From Burkholderiales bacterium (GTDB taxonomy: Bacteria; Pseudomonadota; Gammaproteobacteria; Burkholderiales; SG8-41): a DNA stretch of 64,000 nucleotides. The notes under the pieces are model-generated. The model searched no databases. It saw only the letters and a list, made by a program, of their open reading frames with translations, and had not been told where the DNA came from. Of the stretch, positions 16,810 through 24,246 are shown piece after piece. The position numbers and the translations under genes were made by a program. The DNA is taken from NCBI GenBank assembly GCA_019749945.1, contig JAIEPF010000014.1:53041-117040 (forward strand), read 5' to 3'. Each line of letters starts with the position of its first letter. The stretch's first letter is position 1.

Positions 16810-18255
16810 TCAGCTACGCGCAGCCTTGAAACGTTCGAAGGTCGCCAGTGCCGCCACAGCGTGGCCGGCATTGGCCATTTCGTCGTACACCGGCACACCC
16901 AGCGCCACTGCCTTGTCGCGGAATTCACGCTTGCGCGCTTCCAGCGCCGGTTCGCCGTCGGAGCGCAGCACCAGGATGAAATGTGACTGGTCTGGATATT
17001 TTTGCTGTACGCGCATCGCCGCCGCGACCAGATTGTCCAGCACTTCCGGCTTGGTGCGACCGACAAAAGCCGACAGGTTGAGATGCATCACCAGGGCTTC
17101 GGGTCTGCCCTGACTGTAGATGATGTCGAGGATTTTTTCGGCCACACGGCCATCGTCCTGCTGCAAGGTGCCTACCGGGCAATCCACCGGGTTGGTGATG
17201 CTGGTGCCCGGCGGCAGCTTGAGTCCAGCCAGGGCATCGATGACGTGCTGGTCGAAGGGCGTGACATCGAGGTCGAGCCGCGCGTAATAGTCGGTGGCCA
17301 GTACGCTGGTGCCGCCGCCGTTGCCGAACAGCACGACTTTTTTGGTCGCACGCTGCGGGCGCGGCGTCAGGGTCTGGAATATCAGCAGCGTGTCGATGAA
17401 ATTGTCCAGCGTGTCGACCAGCATGCAGCCGGTCTGCCGCGCCAGCGCCACCCACACGCGATCATCGCCCGCCAGTGAACCGGTGTGTGACGCCGCAGCA
17501 GCAAGGCCCTGCTGGGTGCGCCCCCCCTTGAGGATCACCACGGGTTTTGATGCTTTGGCCTTGCGCAGGATGTCGAACAGGCGGCGGCCGTCCTTGGCGG
17601 TTTCAATGTAGAGCCCGATGACCCTGGTCTGCGGGTCGGCGATATAAAACTCGAGCAGGTCGGAGGGCGTGACATCGGCGCAGTTGCCGACGGTGACCAG
17701 GCCGGAGAATTTGAGGCCGCGCGACAGGCCGCGGCGGATGATGTCGGTGCCGAGGCCGCCGCTTTGCGACACAATGCCCACCGGGCCGACTTCCTTCGGG
17801 CCGATTTCAGTAAACGTTACATGCCCGCGTGGCGTGTAAATGCCCAGACAGTTGGGCCCGAGCAGGCGCATGCCGCCGGCGCGCGCAGCATCCGCAAGTT
17901 CAGCCTGCAGATTTTTGCCTTCTTCGACTTCGCCGAAACCGCTGGACACCACCTGCGCAAAACGCACATGACCTTTGGCTGCTGACAGCATCGCCGGAAT
18001 CTGCGCGCCGGATACGGCGATATAGGCGTAGTCCACCGGCTTCGGCGTATCGGCCAGGCTTTTGTACGCCGTCAAGCCGTCGATTTCGGCGGCTGCGGGA
18101 TGGATCGGATAAATATCGCCGGTAAACCCGAATTCGCGGATGCGACGGATGAAGATATTGGGCAGCGCGTTGCCCTTGGTCGAGGCGCCGACCACGGCGA
18201 CGGTTTTCGGTGCGAACAGCGGAGTGAATTCTTCGAGGATGGTCATTGTTCGCAT
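16810..18255 (-). CDS. NDP-forming acyl-CoA synthetase, alpha (CoA-binding/ligase) subunit
   Basis: 481 residues, similar in length to the alpha subunit of ADP-forming acetate-CoA ligase. The order is an N-terminal CoA-binding domain (VAVVGASTKGNALPN, residues 20-34; NPIHPAAAEI-like region), a first flavodoxin-like ligase domain (GIVSQSGGLG, 160-169) and the phosphorylated histidine His257 in AASHTGSLAG. A second ligase domain contains VVLFGNGGGTSVLA and NPVDCPVGT. It would reversibly form an acyl-CoA from acid, CoA and NTP with the beta subunit encoded directly upstream. Substrate unknown. Confidence 0.92.
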   Translation of the reverse strand: MRTMTILEEFTPLFAPKTVAVVGASTKGNALPNIFIRRIREFGFTGDIYPIHPAAAEIDGLTAYKSLADTPKPVDYAYIAVSGAQIPAMLSAAKGHVRFAQVVSSGFGEVEEGKNLQAELADAARAGGMRLLGPNCLGIYTPRGHVTFTEIGPKEVGPVGIVSQSGGLGTDIIRRGLSRGLKFSGLVTVGNCADVTPSDLLEFYIADPQTRVIGLYIETAKDGRRLFDILRKAKASKPVVILKGGRTQQGLAAAASHTGSLAGDDRVWVALARQTGCMLVDTLDNFIDTLLIFQTLTPRPQRATKKVVLFGNGGGTSVLATDYYARLDLDVTPFDQHVIDALAGLKLPPGTSITNPVDCPVGTLQQDDGRVAEKILDIIYSQGRPEALVMHLNLSAFVGRTKPEVLDNLVAAAMRVQQKYPDQSHFILVLRSDGEPALEARKREFRDKAVALGVPVYDEMANAGHAVAALATFERFKAARS

Positions 18256-18960
18256 TCAGCCCAGAATAAAACGTGCATCAACGGCAACCGCCGCCGTATC
18301 GGACACGATCAGCGGATTGATGTCGGCTTCGCTGATGTCGGCCGCGTGCTGCATCAGCAGGCCCTTGTCACCGCCCACTTTCAGCAACACATCGATGATG
18401 GCATCCATCGATGCCGGCTTGCTGCCGCGCGCGCCCTTGAGGATGGCCACGCCTTTCAACTCGGCGAGCATTTCTTCGGCGTCAATGCGGGTGATCGGGC
18501 ACAGCCGGAATGAGACGTCTTTGAGTATTTCGACAAAAATACCACCCAGTCCCACCATCACCAGCGGGCCGAACTGCGGATCGCGCAAGCCACCGATCAC
18601 CAGTTCATGGCCGGCCGGCGCCATTTCCTCGACCAGAAAACCGTCGATGCGCGCGCCCCTGATTTTCGGTGCATTGAGCATGCCTTCGATCGCGGCTTTG
18701 ACTTCGGCCGCGGAGCGCAGATTGATTTTGACGCCGCCGGCATCACTTTTGTGCAGGATGTCGGGCGACATGACCTTGACCACCACCGGCGTCTTCAGGC
18801 CGTTCATCACCGCATCGACATCGTTCGCGCCTTTGGCCACACGCGACTGCGGCACGCTGATGCCGTAGCTGGACAACAATTGTTTGCCGGCGCTTTCGTC
18901 CAGCGCTTTGCGCCCGGCGCTGCGCGCGGCAGCCACCGGATTTTCATTGGGTTTGTTCAT
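18256..18960 (-). CDS. NDP-forming acyl-CoA synthetase, beta (ATP-grasp) subunit
   Basis: 234 residues of the ATP-grasp_5 type. Visible parts are LLSSYGISVPQSRVAKG, PVVVKVMSPDILHKSDAGGV, FLVEEMAPAGHELVIGGLRD, PLVMVGLGGIFVEILKDVSF (with the His-bearing swivel partner region) and the C-terminal EADINPLIVSDTAAVAVDAR. It is adjacent to the alpha subunit gene and its start overlaps the biotin carboxylase stop by four bases. Together with alpha it should make a heteromeric acid-CoA ligase. Confidence 0.92.
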   Translation of the reverse strand: MNKPNENPVAAARSAGRKALDESAGKQLLSSYGISVPQSRVAKGANDVDAVMNGLKTPVVVKVMSPDILHKSDAGGVKINLRSAAEVKAAIEGMLNAPKIRGARIDGFLVEEMAPAGHELVIGGLRDPQFGPLVMVGLGGIFVEILKDVSFRLCPITRIDAEEMLAELKGVAILKGARGSKPASMDAIIDVLLKVGGDKGLLMQHAADISEADINPLIVSDTAAVAVDARFILG

Positions 18961-20306
18961 ACTTTTTTACCAGTCACTTCACCGATGATGCCGGTGTGCA
19001 CACGTCCGGCGCGGAACGGCTCCGAACGCAGGATGTTGAGCACCGCCGGGATGTTGTTTTTGAGGCCCTGGATTTCGAAGGCTTCCAGCGCCGTGATCAG
19101 TTGATCAATCGCCGCCTCGCGTGTTGCGCCGCGCACGATGACCTTGGCGATCATCGGATCGTAATGCGGTGTCACATCGCGACCTTCGGCATAACCGGTA
19201 TCGACGCGGATGCCCTCGCCCTGCGGCGGGCGGAATACCGTCAGTTTGCCCGGCGACGGGAAAAAGTTTTTCGGATCTTCGGCATACACCCGCGCCTGGA
19301 TGGCATGACCCTTGATTTGCGGTTTTCCGGGCAGGATGTCGGCGAGTTTTTCGCCGGCGGCGGAACGGATCTGCGCGCGCACCAGGTCCACACCCGTGAC
19401 TTCTTCGGTCACACCGTGTTCCACCTGCAACCGGGTATTCATTTCGAGAAAACTGAAGCTGCCGTCGGCGCCGAGCAGCATTTCGACAGTGCCGATGTTG
19501 TCGTAACCCATGCTGCGCATGATGCCGGCGATCTGGTCGGCAACCGCCACCGCCTTGTCGCGCGGAATCAGCGGACCGGGCGCTTCTTCGATGACTTTCT
19601 GGTTGCGGCGCTGAGTTGAACAATCGCGCTCGAACAAATGCATGGCGCTGCCATGGGCGTCGCCGAGGATCTGGAATTCGACATGGCGCGGACGCTCGAT
19701 CAGTTTTTCAAGATAAACCTCGGCCGTGCCGAAGCCGCGGCTGGCCATGGAGCGCGAACGATCCACAGCACCCAGCAACTCGGATTCATCCTTGGCCGGC
19801 AACATGCCGATGCCACCGCCGCCACCGGCCGGTTTCACCAGCACCGGAAAACCGATTTTGCGTGCAGCAGCGAGTATCGCGTCATTGTCATCCGGCAACA
19901 CAGCGGAGCCCTGCGACATCGGCATGCCGTATTGCGCGGCGATGTCGCGGGCGCGGGTCTTGTGGCCCATGGCATCGATCCATTTCGGCGACGGCCCGAT
20001 GAAATGGCTGCCGGCGTCGATGACTTTCTGCGCGAACGCCGAATTCTCCGACAGAAAGCCGTAACCCGGATGCAGGCCGTCAGCTTTCGACTTGCGCAGC
20101 ACCTCGACGATCAGGTCCTGGTTGAGATAACTCTCACGCGCGGGTGCGGCGCCGATGGCGTAAGTCTCGCTCGCCATTTCCAGGTACGGCGCGCCGGTAT
20201 CGGCTTCGGAATACACCGCGACGGCCGGAATTTTCATTGCGTTGAGCGCGCGCAGCACGCGGGCGGCGACGGCGCCGCGGTTGGCTACCAGGACTTTGTT
20301 GAACAT
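18957..20306 (-). CDS. Biotin carboxylase subunit of an acyl-CoA carboxylase (divergent signature)
   Basis: 449 residues, length of a stand-alone biotin carboxylase without carrier domain. It carboxylates biotin using ATP and bicarbonate. Canonical parts are LHPGYGFLSEN, FLEMNTRLQVEH and YAEDP..FFPSPGKL. Several normally invariant positions differ. NRGEIA is NRGAVA (9-14); the glycine loop GGGGRGM is GGGGIGM (162-168). RRHQK is RRNQK (233-237) and VEHPVTE is VEHGVTE (295-301). The carrier is a separate gene at 25935 in the same cluster. AGGAAAG lies 9 bases before the ATG. Confidence 0.9.
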   Translation of the reverse strand: MFNKVLVANRGAVAARVLRALNAMKIPAVAVYSEADTGAPYLEMASETYAIGAAPARESYLNQDLIVEVLRKSKADGLHPGYGFLSENSAFAQKVIDAGSHFIGPSPKWIDAMGHKTRARDIAAQYGMPMSQGSAVLPDDNDAILAAARKIGFPVLVKPAGGGGGIGMLPAKDESELLGAVDRSRSMASRGFGTAEVYLEKLIERPRHVEFQILGDAHGSAMHLFERDCSTQRRNQKVIEEAPGPLIPRDKAVAVADQIAGIMRSMGYDNIGTVEMLLGADGSFSFLEMNTRLQVEHGVTEEVTGVDLVRAQIRSAAGEKLADILPGKPQIKGHAIQARVYAEDPKNFFPSPGKLTVFRPPQGEGIRVDTGYAEGRDVTPHYDPMIAKVIVRGATREAAIDQLITALEAFEIQGLKNNIPAVLNILRSEPFRAGRVHTGIIGEVTGKKV

Positions 20307-20340
20307 CGGATTTTCTTTCCTGCTGACAGTTTTTGGTAAT

Positions 20341-20420
20341 CGAGTAATTGAGTAATTGAGTAATTAGGTGATTAAGTGATTGAAGCCCCCCATTACCTAA
20401 TCACTTAATCACCTAGTCAC
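20341..20420. repeat. Hairpin built of short tandem repeats
   Basis: A run of near-identical 8-base units (GTAATTGA, GTAATTAG, GTGATTAA, GTGATTGA) is followed by its inverse. AGGTGATTAAGTGATT (20366-20381) and AATCACTTAATCACCT (20399-20414) form a perfect 16-bp stem with a 17-base loop containing GCCCCCC. It separates the carboxyltransferase and biotin carboxylase genes. It is similar in build, not in sequence, to the element at 52827-52886. Confidence 0.8.
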
Positions 20421-20435
20421 CTACTCACACGTTCT

Positions 20436-21971
20436 TCAGTAGCTCGTTGGCCAGCTGCGCATCAGGTGCTGCCCCACGCCCTTGGTCATGCGCAGCTTGT
20501 AGACATCGAGCATGCGAATCAGGTAATCGCGGGTGTCCTGCGGCTTGATCACTGACTGCGCGGCATACACCGCGGCCAGACCCCACACGTCAGCGCCCTT
20601 GCGGATGTCGGCCAGCGCTTTTTCAAAACCCGGTTCGCCGATCCCGACACCGTGCACGATTTTGGTGGCGAAGTCCGGGCTCATGAAACTCACCTCGGCG
20701 GTCGGCCATGCCGCGACTTCGTCGGAATGGCGGCCACCACCCATGCAGACATAGGCGCGGCCGTAACTCTTGCGCACGATCACCGTCAGATGCGGCACGG
20801 TGACCAGGGTCATTGCGTTCATGAAGTTCATGATCTTGCCCGGCGCGCCGGCGCGCTCGGCTTCGGTGCCGATCTGGAATCCGGGGGTATCGACCAGCAT
20901 CACGAAGGGAATGTTGAAGGAATCGCACAACACGATGAAATCGACAATCTTGCGGCAGGCATCGGCATCCAGCGCGCCGCCGCGGTGCAGCGGGTTGTTG
21001 GCGATGATGCCGACGCTTTTGCCGCCGAGGCGGGCAAGTCCCGTCACCGCGCTTTTACCGAAGCGCGGTTTCAGTTCCAGCAGCGAATCCTTGTCGATGA
21101 TGCACTTGATCACGCGTTTCATGTCGTAGACCTGCGTGCGGCTCTCGGGCAGGATGTCGAAGACCTTGGCCATGTCTGCGCCGGAGCCGGCAGGCACCGC
21201 GGCTTCGGGCGGCGCTTCCTTGTGGTGGCTGGGCATGTACGACAGAAATTTCTTGATCAGGTCGAACACCTCTTCTTCGGTGTCGGCGAATTGATCAATC
21301 AGCCCGGTGGTTTCGGCATGCAGGCGCCAGCCGCCGAGATCTTCGGCGGCGACCTTTTCACCCAGCGCCATCGACACCAGGCCCGGACTGGACACCGCCA
21401 TGATGGCGCTTTTGTGCATCACTGCGAAATCCGACTGGCACATCAGCCAGGTCGAAGACCCGAAGGACGGGCCAAAGGCCGCGGCCGCCATCGGCACTTC
21501 GCGCAGGCGGCGGAATTGCGTGTTGTCGTTGCCCAGCAATAAACCCATGCCGCGCGAACCCATCGCATCGGGCAGGCGCGCGCCGGTGGATTCGCCGATC
21601 AGCACCAGCGGCATGCCGCGTTCGGTGGCCGTGCGTTTCATGTGCGCGATTTTTTTACCGTTGGTGGCCGAGGTCGATGCGCCCTTCACCGTGAAGTCGT
21701 TGACCACCAGGCACACGTCGCGGTCATTGATGCGGCCAAAACCGGCGAGTTTGCCGTCGGTCTGGGTTTCATTTTCCTGTTCCGCATACACGCCTGAGGA
21801 TCCGAACAGACCGGATTCGATAAACGAGCCTTTATCCATCAGGTAGTCAATCCGCTGACGCGCGTTCCAGATGCCCTTGGCGGTACGCTTGGCGTATTTT
21901 TCTGCGCCACCGCCGGCCAGCGCCTTGGCGCGGCGGGCTTCGTATTCCTGCAACAATGCTTCGAATGCCAT
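20436..21971 (-). CDS. Acyl-CoA carboxylase carboxyltransferase subunit (first of two)
   Basis: 511 residues, the usual length of beta subunits of propionyl/methylcrotonyl-CoA carboxylases, with two crotonase-fold halves. The N half contains KGIWNARQRIDYLMDKGSF, GESTGARLPDAMGSRG and SPGLVSMALGEKV. The C half contains FGKSAVTGLARLGGKSVGII, NNPLHRGGALD, FVMLVDTPGFQIGTEAE and VRKSYGRAYVCMGG. It transfers the carboxyl group from biotin to an acyl-CoA. It differs clearly from the second carboxyltransferase at 24247. One copy of the 18-bp motif lies just before its start codon. Confidence 0.9.
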   Translation of the reverse strand: MAFEALLQEYEARRAKALAGGGAEKYAKRTAKGIWNARQRIDYLMDKGSFIESGLFGSSGVYAEQENETQTDGKLAGFGRINDRDVCLVVNDFTVKGASTSATNGKKIAHMKRTATERGMPLVLIGESTGARLPDAMGSRGMGLLLGNDNTQFRRLREVPMAAAAFGPSFGSSTWLMCQSDFAVMHKSAIMAVSSPGLVSMALGEKVAAEDLGGWRLHAETTGLIDQFADTEEEVFDLIKKFLSYMPSHHKEAPPEAAVPAGSGADMAKVFDILPESRTQVYDMKRVIKCIIDKDSLLELKPRFGKSAVTGLARLGGKSVGIIANNPLHRGGALDADACRKIVDFIVLCDSFNIPFVMLVDTPGFQIGTEAERAGAPGKIMNFMNAMTLVTVPHLTVIVRKSYGRAYVCMGGGRHSDEVAAWPTAEVSFMSPDFATKIVHGVGIGEPGFEKALADIRKGADVWGLAAVYAAQSVIKPQDTRDYLIRMLDVYKLRMTKGVGQHLMRSWPTSY

Positions 21972-21982
21972 GTTAAATATCC

Positions 21983-22000
21983 ATTAAAATCAATTGGTTA
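21983..22000 (+). repeat. 18-bp motif AATAAAAWCAANNNNTTA, copy 3 (one mismatch)
   Basis: ATTAAAATCAATTGGTTA, in the 26-base gap between the CaiB-type gene and the carboxyltransferase gene and reaching three bases into the CaiB stop region. Matches the IHF consensus core AATCAANNNNTTA. Confidence 0.55.
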
Positions 22001-23239
22001 TAAAATATCGCGGCTCCAGGGCGCGACACTTTGCGGATCGCTGTAAATGACCCCCGCCGCTTCCAATGCCTGCAATTCCGCCGCGGTGCAACCCATCTGC
22101 GCCAGCACGCTGCGTGTGTCTTGACCCACACGGCCACCGCTTTTGCGGATATGCCCGGGAGTACGCGACAGCTTGGGGACCACGCCGGTCAAGGTCACCG
22201 AGCCCAGATCATCATCCGGCACTTCGGCCAACATGCCTCGTTCGCGAAAATGCGGGTCGAGGAATATGTCAGCAACGTTATTGATGCCCATCGCCGGAAC
22301 ATCCACCGCATCCAGCGTCTTGCGGATATGCGCCAGCGCATGTTTGCCGGCCCATTCCGCCACGATCTCATCCAGTTCCTGCTGATGCTGGCCGCGTGCA
22401 ATGGCGTTTACAAAACGTTCGTCAGCGGGCAATTCGGGTCGGCCGATGGCCGGTGCAAAACGGCGGAATACCGTGTTCTGTGCCGCCTGGATGTGCACGA
22501 ACTGTCCGTCGGCGGTGGCATACAGATTGTTCGGCACGCTGCCGGCAATGCCGGATCCGGCACGGTTGGCGATTTCACCGAGCTTGTCGAAGGCCGGTAT
22601 ATGCGGTTCGATGAAACTGAATGCGCCTTCGGCCAGCGCCGCATCGACATACTGGCCTTCGCCGGTGCGATTGCGATGCAGTAGCGCCATCACCGCGCCA
22701 AACGCCGCATACAAGCCGGTGATGTAATCCGTCAGCGCCACGGCAACACGCGCCGGCGGCCGATCGGGATCACCAGTCAGATGGCGCAGTCCGCTCGCGG
22801 CTTCGCAGATGATGCCGTAGCCGGGGCGCGAGCTGTAAGGCCCGGTCTGACCGAAACCGCTGATGCGGACCATGATCAAATCCGGCCGCAGTTGCGACAG
22901 GTCGGCATAACCCAGGCCCCATTTTTCGAGGCCGCCGGGACGGAAATTTTCGATCACCACATCGCATTGCGGCACCAGCTTGCGCACCAGTTCCTGGCCC
23001 TTGGCCTGGCGCAGATCAACGGATATCAGTTTTTTGTTGCGCAGAATGCTCGCCGCGTACAGCGACTTGCCCTTGTAACGTTTGCCCGCCGAACGCACAC
23101 CATCGCCTTCGCGCGGTTCGATCTTGATGACCTCGGCGCCGAAATCAGCGAACAGCCGCCCGCAAAAAGGCCCGGCGATGGTGGATCCCATCTCCAGCAC
23201 ACGGTACCCGGTCAGCGGACCCTGCGGGGTGGCGCTCAT
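21998..23239 (-). CDS. CaiB/BaiF (family III) CoA transferase
   Basis: 413 residues of the family III CoA transferases, which move CoA from one acid to another through an aspartyl-CoA thioester. Visible are GYRVLEMGSTIAGPFCGRLF, ADFGAEVIKIEP, GKSLYAASILRNKKLISVDL, VVIENFRPGGLEKWGLGYADL and RPDLIMVRISGFGQTGPYSS. The probable nucleophile Asp is in VALTDYITGLYAAFGAV. It offers an alternative to the NTP-dependent ligase of the same cluster for making the CoA ester. It lies three bases from the Bug receptor gene; same operon. Confidence 0.93.
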   Translation of the reverse strand: MSATPQGPLTGYRVLEMGSTIAGPFCGRLFADFGAEVIKIEPREGDGVRSAGKRYKGKSLYAASILRNKKLISVDLRQAKGQELVRKLVPQCDVVIENFRPGGLEKWGLGYADLSQLRPDLIMVRISGFGQTGPYSSRPGYGIICEAASGLRHLTGDPDRPPARVAVALTDYITGLYAAFGAVMALLHRNRTGEGQYVDAALAEGAFSFIEPHIPAFDKLGEIANRAGSGIAGSVPNNLYATADGQFVHIQAAQNTVFRRFAPAIGRPELPADERFVNAIARGQHQQELDEIVAEWAGKHALAHIRKTLDAVDVPAMGINNVADIFLDPHFRERGMLAEVPDDDLGSVTLTGVVPKLSRTPGHIRKSGGRVGQDTRSVLAQMGCTAAELQALEAAGVIYSDPQSVAPWSRDIL

Positions 23240-23242
23240 GGT

Positions 23243-24226
23243 TTATTTGATGAGCCCGATATCGGTCAGGATGGTGCGCAGTTCAGCCGCCTGCGATTCG
23301 TAATATTTCGCAGTCTCCTTCGCCGGCAGGTAATTGGAATCCCAATAACTCGCGGCAAGTTCTTTTTGCCACTCCTCTGACTGCGACAGCTTCTGGAATG
23401 CGCTCTCCCAATAGGCAAGCTGGGCGGCATTCAGTCCCTTCGGACCGATGGCCCCCTGAGAGGCGGAAAATGTGCCGTCTATCCCCTGCTCCTTCCATGT
23501 CGGCACCGAGGCCAACACCCCTGTCATGCGTTGCGCGGACGAAATGGCGATGACACGGATTTTTCCGGCCTGCAGCTGCGCGATCACGTTGGGTGTGGTC
23601 GACGACACGACATCGATGTGGCCGCCGAGCAGATTGGTCACCGATTCTCCCGAGGATTTGAAGGCAATCACTTTCATTTTCCTAATGTCGACACCAGCGG
23701 CTTTCATCGCCTTGGCGATACCGATGTGGATATGGTTGCCCAGCGTACTGGCCACCGCGATCGACAGTGAAGAAGGATCCTTTTTCAGGCGTTCCGCCAG
23801 GTCCGCGCCGGTCTTGATCGGTGAATCAGCGCGCACCGCTACCGTCATGTATTCGTTGAACAGCAGCGAAATCATCGTGAAATCGCTCCAGGTCATCGGA
23901 CTGGTGCCGACCAGCTTGTTGGTGAGCAGTGTGTACGGTGCAATCGACACGTAATGGCCATCGCCGGCATGTTGGTTCAGATAGTGCCAGGCGATGGTGT
24001 TGCCGCCACCCGGCTTGTTCATCACGGTGGTGGATACTTCGACAATCTTTTTTTCCTGCCAGATGCGCTGCACCGCGCGGTTGGCACGATCCACGGCGCC
24101 GCCGGCTGCGGTGCCGGAAATGATTTCGACATTGCGTTCCGGCTTCCACGCGTTCTGCGCCGGGGCCGCTGTTGCCGCCAGCAATACGCAGGCGCCAGTC
24201 AGGGCTTTGAGCATGATTTTTTTCAT
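23243..24226 (-). CDS. Bug/TctC-family substrate-binding protein (RNVEI subgroup)
   Basis: 327 residues, signal peptide MLKALTGACVLLAATAAPAQ. Family marks are WKPERNVEIISGTAAGGAVD, VMNKPGGGNTIAW, LVGTSPMTWSDF, SPIKTGADL, AFKSSGESVTNLLGGHIDVV and VPTWKEQG. Its closest relative in the window is the receptor at 6340-7323. It sits inside the carboxylase/CoA-transferase operon, so its ligand is probably the acid that the operon converts. No permease gene in the window. Start chosen at MKKIMLKAL; the open frame extends 33 codons upstream without resemblance. Confidence 0.9.
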   Translation of the reverse strand: MKKIMLKALTGACVLLAATAAPAQNAWKPERNVEIISGTAAGGAVDRANRAVQRIWQEKKIVEVSTTVMNKPGGGNTIAWHYLNQHAGDGHYVSIAPYTLLTNKLVGTSPMTWSDFTMISLLFNEYMTVAVRADSPIKTGADLAERLKKDPSSLSIAVASTLGNHIHIGIAKAMKAAGVDIRKMKVIAFKSSGESVTNLLGGHIDVVSSTTPNVIAQLQAGKIRVIAISSAQRMTGVLASVPTWKEQGIDGTFSASQGAIGPKGLNAAQLAYWESAFQKLSQSEEWQKELAASYWDSNYLPAKETAKYYESQAAELRTILTDIGLIK

Positions 24227-24246
24227 TGCAATCCTCTTCCGGATGA

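Noticed and set aside
20341..20420. Repeat array considered as a CRISPR or insertion-sequence end
   Set aside because: Units are only about 8 bases with no spacers, and there is no transposase or target duplication nearby.
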